Assembly: GCA_900472785.1 (NCBI GenBank)
Contig: UCJH01000060.1
Span: forward strand, 1 to 32,651
Direction of reading: 5' to 3'
Length of the DNA: 32,651 nucleotides
From: Hyphomicrobiales bacterium
GTDB taxonomy: Bacteria; Pseudomonadota; Alphaproteobacteria; Rhizobiales; Rhizobiaceae
Shown here: positions 1-8,391 of the stretch, piece after piece
Position numbering within the stretch: the first letter of the stretch is position 1
Layout: the number at the start of each line of letters is the position of its first letter
Program-made: the position numbers and the translations under genes
Notes under the pieces: generated by a model
Told to the model about the DNA's origin: nothing
The model's database searches: none
Seen by the model: only the letters and a program-made list of their open reading frames with translations

Positions 1-121
1 GGGAGGCGGCGGGGGTTGGTAGGAAGACGAAGCCTAGGCTTGGGTCGCTTATGGCGCGCAGGAAGGTAAGTAAATCCATGCCAAGACGCCGCGTCGGGAC
101 AAAAAACCAAGTATGGGCGCA

Positions 122-153
122 TTGACCTAGCGATGTATCGTGATATGATACAT
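122..153 (+). promoter_or_regulatory. Promoter and palindromic operator of higBA
   Basis: A -35-like TTGACC (122-127) and a -10-like TATGAT (144-149) are separated by 16 bp. A perfect inverted repeat, ATGTATC (133-139) and GATACAT (147-153) with a 7-bp spacer, covers the -10 region. HigA-type antitoxins repress their own operon by binding such palindromes, so this is probably the HigA/HigBA operator. The sequence pattern is direct; the function is inferred. Confidence 0.6.
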
Positions 154-172
154 TCAATCAGGTGGCCCGGCA

Positions 173-454
173 GTGATCCGTTCTTTCAAAGATGCTAAGA
201 CCCAAGCATTGATCGACGGCAAGGTGCCAAAAGGCTTCCCGTCCGAGATCACTCGGACTGCTCAGCGCAAGCTGACGATGATCGATAGCGCTGTCGTTCT
301 GAGTGACCTTCTGTCGCCTCCCGGCAACCGTCTTGAGGCGCTGAAAGGCAGCCGTGCCGGCCAGCATTCGATCCGCATCAATGACCAATGGCGCGTCTGC
401 TTTGTCTGGAAAGACGGCGGCGCCGAGAACGTGGAAATAGTCGACTACCACTAG
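173..454 (+). CDS. higB: HigB-family toxin (RelE/ParE superfamily mRNA interferase)
   Basis: A 93-residue protein of the HigB / plasmid-maintenance killer family. HigB toxins are ribosome-dependent mRNA endonucleases that stop translation when the antitoxin is lost. Family hallmarks visible here are the N-terminal MIRSFKD strand, the central PPGNRLEALKG segment and the C-terminal strand QWRVCFVWKDGGAENVEIVDYH-like end, which normally carries the arginine/histidine residues of the active site. The start is GTG at 173, 20 bp after the operator palindrome. The antitoxin gene follows 26 bp later on the same strand, in the toxin-first order typical of higBA. Length is normal and there is no sign of damage. 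Confidence 0.9.
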   Translation: MIRSFKDAKTQALIDGKVPKGFPSEITRTAQRKLTMIDSAVVLSDLLSPPGNRLEALKGSRAGQHSIRINDQWRVCFVWKDGGAENVEIVDYH

Positions 455-480
455 CCAATCGCGGCTGAATTGGAGAACTC

Positions 481-777
481 ATGGGTAACCTGCTTTCCGC
501 TATCCATCCGGGCGAAATTCTCCGCGAAGAATATCTTGTCCCGCTTAACATGAGTGCTGGCGCGCTGGCCAAGAAGCTCAATGTGCCCCGGACTCGTATC
601 GAACGCTTGGCAACCGAACAGTCGCCGGTCACTCCCGATACGGCGTTGCGCCTCGCCAAGTTCTTCCGGACCACGCCCCAGTTCTGGATGAACATGCAAA
701 CGAGCTATGACTTGAAAATGCAGGCTTCTGCTCTCGTCGAAGTTTTGGCGGCAATCCCGGAGCGTGAAGCCGCTTGA
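481..777 (+). CDS. higA: HigA-family antitoxin (XRE-type helix-turn-helix)
   Basis: A 98-residue XRE-type DNA-binding antitoxin. It opens with the HigA signature HPGEILREEYL, followed by a helix-turn-helix (about residues 26-60: SAGALAKKLNVPRTRIERL) and the segment TALRLAKFFRTTPQFWMNMQ that is highly typical of HigA. A GGAGA ribosome-binding site lies just before the ATG. HigA neutralises HigB by direct binding and represses the operon, probably through the palindrome at 133-153. The pair stands immediately upstream of glyS, in the place where a glyQ partner would often be expected further upstream (outside the window). The moderate GC of the pair compared with glyS suggests acquired DNA. Confidence 0.9.
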   Translation: MGNLLSAIHPGEILREEYLVPLNMSAGALAKKLNVPRTRIERLATEQSPVTPDTALRLAKFFRTTPQFWMNMQTSYDLKMQASALVEVLAAIPEREAA

Positions 778-934
778 TTGGCGTTGGATCGCGCACGAGG
801 AGTTTGCAGGGGAACCGCAGGCAAGTCACAGGTATCGCCCGGCCACGACTTTTCCGCCATTCCCCGGATGACTTTTGCTGCCGGGCTTGCTAAGTCCGCC
901 GCAGCCCATTGATCCGATAGAAAAGCATCCATCC

Positions 935-3223
935 ATGCCCGATCTTCTGCTTGAACTCCGCTCCGAGGAAATCCCGGCCCGTTTGCAGCGCAAGGCCGCC
1001 GGCGACCTGAAGAAGCTTCTGACCGATGCGCTGGTCGAGGCGGGGCTGACCTATGAGGGCGCGCGGGAATACTGGACGCCGCGCCGCCTGACGCTCGATA
1101 TCCGCGGCCTCAACACCCGTTCGGCCGATGTTCGCGAGGACCGCAAGGGCCCGAGCACGAGCGCCAACGAGAAGGCGATCGAAGGCTTCCTGCGCAGCGC
1201 CGGCCTCACCGATATCGCCCAGGCGCATGTTCACAGCGATCCGAAGAAAGGCGATTTCTACGTCGCCCATATCGTCAAGCCAGGCCGGCCGACGGAAGAG
1301 ATCGTTGCCGACGTCATGCCCGGTATCATCCGCAATTTCCCCTGGCCGAAGCCGATGCGCTCCGGTGCCGCCTCGGCCAAGCCCGGCTCTCTGCGCTGGG
1401 TGCGCCCGCTGCAGTCGATCGTCTGCACCTTCGGCCCGGAAAACGAGGAAACCCAGGTCATCCCGTTCGAGGTTGATGGCATCGTCGCGTCGAACGTCAC
1501 CTATGGCCACCGCTTCCACGCGCCGCAGGCGATCACCGTGCGCCGCTTTGCCGATTACGCCGAAAAGCTGGAAAAGGCCAAGGTCATCCTCGATGGCGAA
1601 CGCCGCAAGCAGATCATCGCCGCTGACGCCGCCAATGTCGCCTTCGCCAACGGCCTCGAACTGGTCGAGGACGAGGGCCTGCTCGAGGAGGTCTCCGGCC
1701 TCGTCGAATGGCCGCAGGTGCTGATGGGCAGCTTCGAGGCGGAGTATCTGGCGATCCCGCCCGAAATCATCCGCCTGACCATCAAGACCAACCAGAAGTG
1801 TTTCGTGACGCGGCCCGTCGGTGGCGAGGGCCTGTCGAACAAGTTCATCCTCGTCGCCAATATCGAGGCGAGCGACGGCGGCGCGGAAATCGTCCATGGC
1901 AACGGCAAGGTCGTGCGCGCGCGCCTGTCCGACGCCAAGCATTTCTGGACCCGGGACCAGGGCAACCTGCCGGACCTTCAGACGCTCGAAGCCTCGGCCG
2001 CCAAATTCAACCTCGATCTTGCGAAACCGCTCGACCAGCGCATGGCCAAGCTTGATGCGCTGAACGTGACGTTCCACGCCAAGCTCGGCACGCAGGGCGA
2101 GCGTGTCGCGCGCATTCGCGCGCTAGCCGCAGAACTCGCCAAGGCGACGGGCGCAGATCCGGCCCTGGTGGACCGCGCCGTCGTGCTGGCGAAGGCCGAC
2201 CTGCGCACCGAAGCTGTCGGGGAGTTCCCCGAGCTTCAGGGCGCCATGGGCCGGAAATATGCCCTGCTTCAGGGCGAGGATGCTTCGGTTGCTGCAGCGA
2301 TCGAGGACCACTGGAAGCCGCAGGGTCCGTCCGACCGGCTGCCCGCCGATGCCGTCGGCCTGACGGTCGCGCTGGCTGACAAACTGGATACGCTGGTCTG
2401 CTTCTGGGCCATCGACGAGAAGCCGACGGGCTCGAAGGATCCGTATGCGCTAAGGCGTGCGGCATTGGGTGTGGTGCGGATGTTGCTGGAGCGCAAGGTT
2501 CGGTTGTCTGTGCTGACAGTGTTCCGAGTTCATATGGCCGCTATCGAAAAATACAGAGACACCGCGTCCGTCGAAGTGAAGTCATTCAGCTTTGCTGACC
2601 TAGCTCAATTTCCCGCGAAATTGATCACCTTCGCGTCAGAAATCGGGCAGATGGCTATGGAGATGCTTGGGTCTGAAGCGCGGAGAAAGGTAACAATTGA
2701 AAGTGCCGATCTTCTCTCCTTCTTCCACGACCGCCTGAAGGTCTACCTTCGCGATCTCGGTGCCCGCCACGATCTGATCGATGCCGTGCTGACGCCGGAT
2801 GCGGACGACCTCCTGATGGTTGCCCGGCGCGTCGAAGCGCTGACCGCCTTCATCACCTCGGAAGAGGGGCTGAACCTGCTCGCCGGCACCAAGCGGGCGA
2901 CGCAGTTGCTGGCAGCGGAAGAAAAGAAGGGGACGCAGGTCGCCGGTACCGTCGATCCCGCCCTGTTCGTGCTCGATGCGGAAAAGGCGCTTCATGCCGC
3001 CGTCACCAAGGCCTCGGCCGATGCGGCCGCCGCCGTTGCAGGGGAAGACTTCCGCTCCGCGATGGAAGCCCTGTCGTCGCTACGTGGCCCGGTCGACCAG
3101 TTCTTTGTCGATGTCCTCGTCAACGACGAAGACCCGGCGATCCGCGCAAACCGTCTGGCCCTGCTCGGCCAGATCCGCGCCGCTACGGGAACGGTCGCGG
3201 ATTTCTCGAAGATCAGCGGCTGA
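935..3223 (+). CDS. glyS: Glycyl-tRNA synthetase beta subunit
   Basis: A 762-residue beta chain of the bacterial alpha2beta2 glycyl-tRNA synthetase, which charges tRNA-Gly in the cytoplasm; the beta subunit binds the tRNA. The N-terminal [15 protein letters not shown] and the segment [12 protein letters not shown] are diagnostic, and the C-terminal anticodon-binding-like region ([21 protein letters not shown] onward) is intact. I chose ATG 935 because the family starts with this motif, although the frame stays open upstream to a TTG at 875. The protein is longer than the roughly 690-710 residues I expect. The excess lies between about residues 523 and 590 (2503-2706), where GC drops to about 49% by my count against roughly 65% around it. 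The alpha subunit gene (glyQ) is not in the window. Confidence 0.95.
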   Translation: MPDLLLELRSEEIPARLQRKAAGDLKKLLTDALVEAGLTYEGAREYWTPRRLTLDIRGLNTRSADVREDRKGPSTSANEKAIEGFLRSAGLTDIAQAHVHSDPKKGDFYVAHIVKPGRPTEEIVADVMPGIIRNFPWPKPMRSGAASAKPGSLRWVRPLQSIVCTFGPENEETQVIPFEVDGIVASNVTYGHRFHAPQAITVRRFADYAEKLEKAKVILDGERRKQIIAADAANVAFANGLELVEDEGLLEEVSGLVEWPQVLMGSFEAEYLAIPPEIIRLTIKTNQKCFVTRPVGGEGLSNKFILVANIEASDGGAEIVHGNGKVVRARLSDAKHFWTRDQGNLPDLQTLEASAAKFNLDLAKPLDQRMAKLDALNVTFHAKLGTQGERVARIRALAAELAKATGADPALVDRAVVLAKADLRTEAVGEFPELQGAMGRKYALLQGEDASVAAAIEDHWKPQGPSDRLPADAVGLTVALADKLDTLVCFWAIDEKPTGSKDPYALRRAALGVVRMLLERKVRLSVLTVFRVHMAAIEKYRDTASVEVKSFSFADLAQFPAKLITFASEIGQMAMEMLGSEARRKVTIESADLLSFFHDRLKVYLRDLGARHDLIDAVLTPDADDLLMVARRVEALTAFITSEEGLNLLAGTKRATQLLAAEEKKGTQVAGTVDPALFVLDAEKALHAAVTKASADAAAAVAGEDFRSAMEALSSLRGPVDQFFVDVLVNDEDPAIRANRLALLGQIRAATGTVADFSKISG
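2503..2706 (+). other. Low-GC in-frame insertion within glyS
   Basis: Between the conserved RRAALGV block and the conserved [13 protein letters not shown] block there are about 84 residues here. From memory E. coli GlyS has about 43 in the equivalent interval and other rhizobial versions are also short. The three sequence lines 2521-2700 are about 49% G+C (89 of 180 by hand count), clearly below the flanks. The reading frame is kept. Exact borders are uncertain. Confidence 0.55.
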
Positions 3224-3230
3224 GGAGAGG

Positions 3231-3731
3231 ATGATGGGGGCAAAGATCCTCGTCAGCGCCTGTCTCATGGGCCATGCCGTGCGGTATGACGGAAAGGCCA
3301 AGCCGCTTGTTCATCCCGCCCTCGACCGTTGGCGTGAGCAGGGACGCCTGGTGACGATCTGTCCCGAGATGTCTGCGGGCATGCCGGTGCCGCGCCTGCC
3401 GGCCGAAATCGAAGCGGCAAAGACGGGCGCCGCTGTCCTGTCCGGCGCCGCCCGCGTGCTCGAAAGCGACGGCGGCGACGTCACCGCACAATTTCGCCAG
3501 GCGGCAGACAATGCGCTGGCACTGGCGCTCGAGACGGGCTGCGGATACGCGCTTCTGATCGATGGCTCTCCATCCTGCGGCTCGACCTCCATCTATGACG
3601 GCAGTTTTTCCGGCCGGCGTCATCCGGGCGAAGGGGTGACGGCTGCCCTCCTGAGAGCAAACGGGATAAAGGTCTTTTCACACGGCGAAATCGACGCTCT
3701 CGCCGCCCTTGCAGGCTTCTCCGAGATTTAG
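3231..3731 (+). CDS. DUF523 family protein
   Basis: A 166-residue protein of the DUF523 (YbbK-like) family, whose function is not established. Conserved cysteine motifs are visible: SACLMG near the N-terminus followed by VRYDGKAK, then ICPE, and SPSCGS in the C-terminal half. Such spaced cysteines suggest metal or Fe-S binding, but this is inference. The ATG at 3231 follows the glyS stop by 7 bp with an overlapping GGAGAGG ribosome-binding site, so it is almost certainly cotranslated with glyS. A second ATG at 3234 is equally possible. The frame also stays open back into glyS, which I regard as chance. Confidence 0.85.
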   Translation: MMGAKILVSACLMGHAVRYDGKAKPLVHPALDRWREQGRLVTICPEMSAGMPVPRLPAEIEAAKTGAAVLSGAARVLESDGGDVTAQFRQAADNALALALETGCGYALLIDGSPSCGSTSIYDGSFSGRRHPGEGVTAALLRANGIKVFSHGEIDALAALAGFSEI

Positions 3732-3739
3732 TCACCCCA

Positions 3740-3778
3740 TTCGCGCACCGTCTCCTGCGGGGAGAGACAGGGTGCGAA
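3740..3778. repeat. Imperfect intergenic palindrome
   Basis: TTCGCGCACC (3740-3749) with inner TCTCC, a short TGC-containing loop, then GGGGAGA and GGTGCGAA (3771-3778) form an imperfect long stem beginning 9 bp after the DUF523 stop. A perfect small hairpin CGCGT-CAAA-ACGCG follows at 3783-3796. It resembles the palindromic intergenic mosaic elements of rhizobia and could also end transcription of the glyS unit. I cannot decide without a genome-wide search. Confidence 0.35.
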
Positions 3779-3884
3779 CAGGCGCGTCAAAACGCGGTCG
3801 GCGGAAATCATGTCCGGCAAAAGTTCAAGCAGAAGTTGCTGAGGAAAGACCTCGCTCGACAGCGGCAGTCGTTGGCCAGCCGCT

Positions 3885-3923
3885 CAAACAAATTGCGCCC
3901 CTGCTTCTCTCAGGGGCGCAATT
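3885..3923 (-). terminator. Strong hairpin, probable terminator for the minus-strand unit
   Basis: A perfect 13-bp inverted repeat, AATTGCGCCCCTG (3891-3903) and CAGGGGCGCAATT (3911-3923), with a 7-nt loop. Read on the minus strand the stem runs into TTTGTTTG, so it suits termination downstream of the HPE1-like gene (stop at 3999). On the plus strand no T-run follows. A second small perfect hairpin, TCGCCG-CTT-CGGCGA, adjoins at 3926-3940. Confidence 0.55.
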
Positions 3924-3993
3924 CATCGCCGCTTCGGCGAATGCCCTGTTCAGCCTGTTGATGGGCTGGCGGGGGGCAGGGGTCAGATCAATT

Positions 3994-4012
3994 TTCGGTT
4001 ATTTTAACCGAA
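3994..4012 (-). terminator. Small hairpin overlapping the stop codon
   Basis: TTCGGTT (3994-4000) and AACCGAA (4006-4012) form a perfect 7-bp stem that includes the TAA stop of the minus-strand gene. On that strand it is followed by AAATTGATC, so it is a weak terminator candidate or an RNA-stabilising 3' end. Confidence 0.35.
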
Positions 4013-4523
4013 GTTCGAAGTCTGCCGGATCAAATTCTCGTGAACTGGCCATGCCTGCCGTTTTGGACGGGATCGATTTCGTCGAAATCGAGCCCAGGGC
4101 GCTGGTCTTGGCGCTGGTATCGATCGCAATCACCGCTGCTGCCTGCGCCCCGGCGTCGGCCGGATTGGCTTCCATCGCGCCGGTCACGACGGGAAGCGGC
4201 AGGTTTTTCGCCTGGGCCGCCTTGATGTCGTCGTCCGAAGCCGAGGTGATGAAGACGACCGGCGATCCGCCGAGCCATGCTTCCGTGCGCACCAGCTTCA
4301 TCTTCCCGTTCACTTCCTTCAGCTCCACCCGTGCCGTGCCCTTGGCAACCTCCGGCACGATGTAGGCGGATTTCTTCTTCACAACGAGGGGCGGGCAGCT
4401 TGCGCAGGATACGGCAGCAATGCTGCTGTTGTCGCTTTCACTGGGGACGACGATCTCGATCGACGACGCGAAAGCGGACCCGGCGGCAAACACGCAGGCC
4501 GCAGTGAGCACAAGGTGGCGCAT
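3999..4523 (-). CDS. Secreted HPE1-like protein of unknown function
   Basis: A 174-residue exported protein. The N-terminus MRHLVLTAACVFAAGSAFA is a classic Sec signal peptide with cleavage after AFA. The mature part has a CASCPP motif followed by KKKSAYIVPEV, a middle block LVRTEAWLGGSPVVF and a charged C-terminal FDPADFELRLK. This layout matches what I recall as the plant-virulence-effector HPE1-like family of rhizobia and agrobacteria, but the family name is from memory. I chose the ATG at 4523 rather than 4529 because AGGAG then has a 7-nt spacing; from 4529 it would be too close. The gene follows purD on the same strand after about 100 bp. The stop codon lies inside a small perfect hairpin (3994-4012). 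Confidence 0.65.
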   Translation of the reverse strand: MRHLVLTAACVFAAGSAFASSIEIVVPSESDNSSIAAVSCASCPPLVVKKKSAYIVPEVAKGTARVELKEVNGKMKLVRTEAWLGGSPVVFITSASDDDIKAAQAKNLPLPVVTGAMEANPADAGAQAAAVIAIDTSAKTSALGSISTKSIPSKTAGMASSREFDPADFELRLK

Positions 4524-4633
4524 CGGCATTCTCCTCTGAATATCACAGACGAAAATATCCGATCTCCGTTACGTTCCCGTCAGGAGAATTGGTAAAGATT
4601 GAGTGACTTTTCGGTTTTGCGCCGGTCGAGCCG

Positions 4634-5905
4634 TTATGCTTTCTCGCGGGCGACGGCCTGCCAGCCGATGTCGCTGCGGCTGAAGCCGTTGTCCCATTCG
4701 ACCTTCGCAAGCGCCGCATAGGCCTTGGCCTTCGCCGCGCCGACGGTATCTCCCGTCGCCGTCACGTTCAGCACCCGCCCACCTGTTGCGACCAGCTGGC
4801 CGTCCTTCAACGCGGTGCCGGCGTGGAAAATCTTCGTGTCCGCATCCGGATGGGGAAGGGCGGCGATCGGCGTATTTTTGGCGTAGCTGCCCGGATATCC
4901 CTTGGAAGCCATGACCACGGTCAGGGCCGCATCGTCGTGCCATTCCGCCGACATCAAGCCGAGCGTGCCGGTTGCGGCCGCATAAAGCAACGGCAGGAGG
5001 TCGCTCTTCAGCCGCATCATCAGGACCTGCGTTTCCGGATCGCCGAACCGGACATTGTATTCGATCAGCTCCGGCCCGTTCCTGGTGATCATCAGGCCGG
5101 CGAAAAGTACGCCGGAGAACGGATGACCGCTTTCGGCCATGCCGCGGATGGTCGGCGCGATGATCTCCGTCATCGTGCGTTCGACAATCTCGGGCGTCAT
5201 CACCGGCGCGGGGGAGTAGGCGCCCATGCCGCCGGTGTTCGGGCCGGTATCGCCGTCGCCGACGCGCTTGTGGTCCTGCGCCGAGGCAAGCGCCAGCGCA
5301 TGCGTTCCGTCGCAGAGGCAAAAGAAGCTGGCTTCCTCGCCATCGAGATAGGCCTCCACAACGACTTCGGCACCGGCAGCCCCGAAGGCGCCGTCAAAGC
5401 AGCTGTCGACGGCCGCAAGGGCCTCTTCGAGCGTCATCGCCACTGTCACGCCCTTGCCGGCGGCAAGGCCGTCGGCCTTGATGACGATCGGCGCGCCCTG
5501 TTCGCGAATATAGGCTTTTGCCGGCTCGACTGCGGTGAAGCGCCGGTAAGCGCCTGTCGGAATGGAATATTTGGCGCAGATGTCCTTGGTAAAGCCCTTG
5601 GAGCCTTCGAGCTGCGCCGCCGCAGCCGAAGGGCCGAAAACTGCAAGCCCGGCGTCGCGCAGCGTGTCGGCAAGCCCGGCAACCAGCGGCGCCTCCGGTC
5701 CGACGACGATGAAATCGATGGCTTCCGAGCGGCAGAAAGAAAGCACTGCGGCATGATCGTCGGTGTCGAGGGCAACCAGCGTGGCTTCCTCGCCGATGCC
5801 GGGGTTTCCTGGCGCTGCATAGAGCCTTGTCAGGCGCGGCGATTGTGCCAGTTTCCATGCCAGCGCATGCTCGCGGCCGCCCGAACCGATCAAAAGAACT
5901 TTCAT
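4634..5905 (-). CDS. purD: Phosphoribosylamine--glycine ligase (GAR synthetase)
   Basis: A 423-residue PurD, the ATP-grasp ligase that joins phosphoribosylamine and glycine in the second step of purine synthesis. Visible landmarks are the N-terminal GSGGREHAL (7-15), the ATP-grasp block [13 protein letters not shown] (141-153), and the downstream [14 protein letters not shown] and [12 protein letters not shown] motifs. The length equals that of typical PurD. The ATG at 5905 has an AGGAG ribosome-binding site six bases upstream. It is transcribed away from the GGDEF-EAL gene start, with about 90 bp between the GGDEF-EAL stop and the purD start. No purine operator or riboswitch is evident. Confidence 0.97.
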   Translation of the reverse strand: MKVLLIGSGGREHALAWKLAQSPRLTRLYAAPGNPGIGEEATLVALDTDDHAAVLSFCRSEAIDFIVVGPEAPLVAGLADTLRDAGLAVFGPSAAAAQLEGSKGFTKDICAKYSIPTGAYRRFTAVEPAKAYIREQGAPIVIKADGLAAGKGVTVAMTLEEALAAVDSCFDGAFGAAGAEVVVEAYLDGEEASFFCLCDGTHALALASAQDHKRVGDGDTGPNTGGMGAYSPAPVMTPEIVERTMTEIIAPTIRGMAESGHPFSGVLFAGLMITRNGPELIEYNVRFGDPETQVLMMRLKSDLLPLLYAAATGTLGLMSAEWHDDAALTVVMASKGYPGSYAKNTPIAALPHPDADTKIFHAGTALKDGQLVATGGRVLNVTATGDTVGAAKAKAYAALAKVEWDNGFSRSDIGWQAVAREKA

Positions 5906-5994
5906 CGCCTACTCCTGCAGTGTTGCGCTGCCGTAAAGCGGATGCCGGTTCCAAGGTCAAGGAAAAAGCTCGTTTTCCGTTGCTGGAAAAGGTC

Positions 5995-8391
5995 TCAGAG
6001 CAATTTTGTCGTGCCGGAGCGGCGCAGGGGTTCGTGCGCGATCGGCGTGATCTCGATATCGGCCTTGACCGGGTGCGCGAGGTTCTTCAACGCCCAGATC
6101 GCAAGATCGGGCAAACCCAGAGGCTTGCTGATCAGATAGCCCTGGAAATGATCGCAGCCGGCCTCGGTGAGCATCGACATTTTCCGGGGTGTATCCACGC
6201 CCTCGCCGACGACGGCCATGTTCTGGGCGTGGCAAAGGGCGATCACTGCCTTGAGCGCCGGCAGGGATTGATCGCCCGTCAGGTTCTGGACCAAGGCCCG
6301 GTCGAGCTTGATGGTGTCGGCGGTGTATTCGATGATCTGCTGAACCGAGGTATAACCGGCGCCGAAATCGTCGATGGAAATGCGGAAGCCCCTGTCGCGT
6401 AAGGACTGGATGTTCTGGTGCAGCTGATCGCCCAGCTTGACGGCAAAGGTTTCCGTCAACTCGATCTCGACGAACCGCGCATCCAGGCCGTGACGGTCTA
6501 GGCAATCGCAGAAATAGTCGCTGATGGACTTCGAGTGCAGTTCGGCCGAGGAAATATTGATGGCCAGCACCGTTTCGGGGCCGAACAGTTCCTTCAGACG
6601 CTGATGGTCGCCCATCGCCCGGTTGATCACCCACCAGTCGATCTTGGTGAAGAGGCCGGAGCTTTCGGCGATCGGCACGAATTCGTCCGGCGTCACATTG
6701 CCAAGCGTCGGCGAGAACCAGCGCAGCAGCGCTTCGCATCCCGTGACCCGGCCACGGGCATCGACGATCGGCATGTAGACCAGATGGAACTGCTCATCGG
6801 CGTTGATCCCGCGGAGTTCTTCCTGGATCTGGCGTATGCGATCGCGCTTGTCCTGCAGCGCGCGTGAAAAGCGCGAGGACCGGTTCTTGCCGTTGGTCTT
6901 TGCCTGATACATCGCGGCATCGGCATTCGAGATCAATTCCGCCAGATTGTTGGCGTCATCCGGGCAGATGGCGACGCCGATGCTGGCGGTCACCGGATAA
7001 TGCTTGCCGCGGACCTCGAAACCACCGGTAAACAGGTCGATGATCGCGGCGCAGATTTCGCGCGTTATGCCGTCACCGGGCTTCGACTGGAGCAGTACCG
7101 CAAATTCGTCGCCGGAGAGGCGGGCCAGCACGGCATCGGGAATTTCGCGACGCCAGGTGATCTCGCGCACGGCCGCGCCGATGCGCGTTGCCAGCGTCTT
7201 CAAGAGCTCATCTCCGACTTCATGGCCGTATTTGTCGTTGACGAACTTGAAGTTGTCGATGTCGATGAAAAGCAGGGTGCAGTGCGTGTTCTGATCCTGC
7301 GCGGCCTGGACGATGCCGGCTGCGACCAGATTGAAATGGGCGCGGTTGCTGATGCCGGTCAAGGTGTCGGTCCATGACGCATGTTGCACCTGATGCAGGG
7401 CGATGCGGGACTGATCGTGCAATTGCTTGATGTTGCCTGTCAGGCGGCCGATTTCGCCGGCCCCGCCGGTTTCCCGGATGTCTTCGTTCTGTCCGCTCAT
7501 GACCGCGGTGACCTGCAGGTCGAGCGCCGAGATCGGATTGGTGATGAAGCGGCGAATCAGAAGGATCATCAGTCCGACGGAGAAAAGGCTCATGGCCACC
7601 GCGCCGAAACCCAGCAGCACCTTCAATCGGGCCATGTTTCCGACGTCTTCCGCCGTCTCGACGCTCAGCGATGCAAACAGCGACGGCGCGAGCCGGACGG
7701 ACGCGGCAAGCTCGCCTTCTGCCTGCACGACAGGGGTGGTGTTGAAACCGAGCGCGGTTCCGTATTCCTGCTGCAGGGTCTTTTGCATGCCCAGAAATTG
7801 GGTGGGTTCGATCGCGACCTGAACAAGAAGGGCGGTGCGCTTGGCGCTCGGCAGCGGTCGGGCAAAGGTCACCGGATCGATGAATTCGGAATAGACGATC
7901 AAAGGCCGCGTCTGGCCGTCATGCAGGAACGTCCAGTCGCGCAGCTGGCTGCCGCCGATAAGCCGCTGCGCCAGCCGCGATTGCGACGCGCTCAGTTCCG
8001 CAAAGGGATCGTCGCTGTTTTCGAAATAATAGCCGGAGGTCAGGTCCGGATTGATGATCGCAAAGGCGATGAACTTCTTCGGATCGTCCGAAAGCGAGCG
8101 AATGCTCTGCTGAAGCCGCAGCCCAAGCGCATTGCTGCGGTAGTTCGGGTCGGTTTCGGACACGAAAAGCCGGATCGCGTTGCCTTCAAGCAGGGAATAG
8201 AGAAAGCTTCTGCTCTGGCTGACTTCGTTGCGGAACAGTGCCGCGGCGTGGTCGAGCCGCTGGGTCAGGCGCGCGCGTTCCAGGGCCAGTATCGAGCTGC
8301 CCTGCGCGATGTACACCGAAACCGCGGCCAGCAGATAGCCCGCCAGCACGACCGGAAAGATCAGGAAAAATGCGCGCCTGCCAAGTGTCAC
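5995..8391 (-). CDS. Membrane-bound GGDEF-EAL protein (c-di-GMP synthesis/breakdown)
   Basis: A 798-residue protein with transmembrane segments at about 8-30 and 257-280, a periplasmic sensing region of about 225 residues between them, a HAMP-like linker (281-335), a GGDEF domain (about 336-505) and an EAL domain (about 518-770). The EAL set looks complete: EALLR (553-557), NIS (612-614), ELTE (644-647), DDFGAGY (674-680), KLD (695-697), EGVDT (730-734) and QGY (750-752). The cyclase motif reads SGDEF (426-430) and there is no RxxD inhibitory site before it. The start is the GTG at 8391, because its GTGA overlaps the TGA of the PotD-like gene and the first membrane helix follows at once. The frame stays open upstream, opposite that gene's coding, without a credible start. 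The coupling implies the binding protein feeds this enzyme. Confidence 0.9.
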   Translation of the reverse strand: MTLGRRAFFLIFPVVLAGYLLAAVSVYIAQGSSILALERARLTQRLDHAAALFRNEVSQSRSFLYSLLEGNAIRLFVSETDPNYRSNALGLRLQQSIRSLSDDPKKFIAFAIINPDLTSGYYFENSDDPFAELSASQSRLAQRLIGGSQLRDWTFLHDGQTRPLIVYSEFIDPVTFARPLPSAKRTALLVQVAIEPTQFLGMQKTLQQEYGTALGFNTTPVVQAEGELAASVRLAPSLFASLSVETAEDVGNMARLKVLLGFGAVAMSLFSVGLMILLIRRFITNPISALDLQVTAVMSGQNEDIRETGGAGEIGRLTGNIKQLHDQSRIALHQVQHASWTDTLTGISNRAHFNLVAAGIVQAAQDQNTHCTLLFIDIDNFKFVNDKYGHEVGDELLKTLATRIGAAVREITWRREIPDAVLARLSGDEFAVLLQSKPGDGITREICAAIIDLFTGGFEVRGKHYPVTASIGVAICPDDANNLAELISNADAAMYQAKTNGKNRSSRFSRALQDKRDRIRQIQEELRGINADEQFHLVYMPIVDARGRVTGCEALLRWFSPTLGNVTPDEFVPIAESSGLFTKIDWWVINRAMGDHQRLKELFGPETVLAINISSAELHSKSISDYFCDCLDRHGLDARFVEIELTETFAVKLGDQLHQNIQSLRDRGFRISIDDFGAGYTSVQQIIEYTADTIKLDRALVQNLTGDQSLPALKAVIALCHAQNMAVVGEGVDTPRKMSMLTEAGCDHFQGYLISKPLGLPDLAIWALKNLAHPVKADIEITPIAHEPLRRSGTTKLL

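Noticed and set aside
51-125. A 24-codon ATG frame (basic peptide) upstream of higB
   Set aside because: No ribosome-binding site, no recognisable family, and its end overlaps the higBA promoter. Probably chance.
875-934. A TTG-initiated 20-residue N-terminal extension of GlyS
   Set aside because: GlyS proteins begin with the [19 protein letters not shown] motif at 935; the extension is not family-like.
890-2077. A long minus-strand open frame opposite glyS
   Set aside because: Antisense shadow of a highly conserved coding gene in high-GC DNA; the translation is low-complexity and family-less.
2976-3230. An 85-codon upstream extension of the DUF523 frame inside glyS
   Set aside because: It overlaps glyS in another frame and is Arg/Ser/Pro-rich. 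DUF523 proteins start at the KILVSACL-type motif, and a ribosome-binding site precedes 3231.
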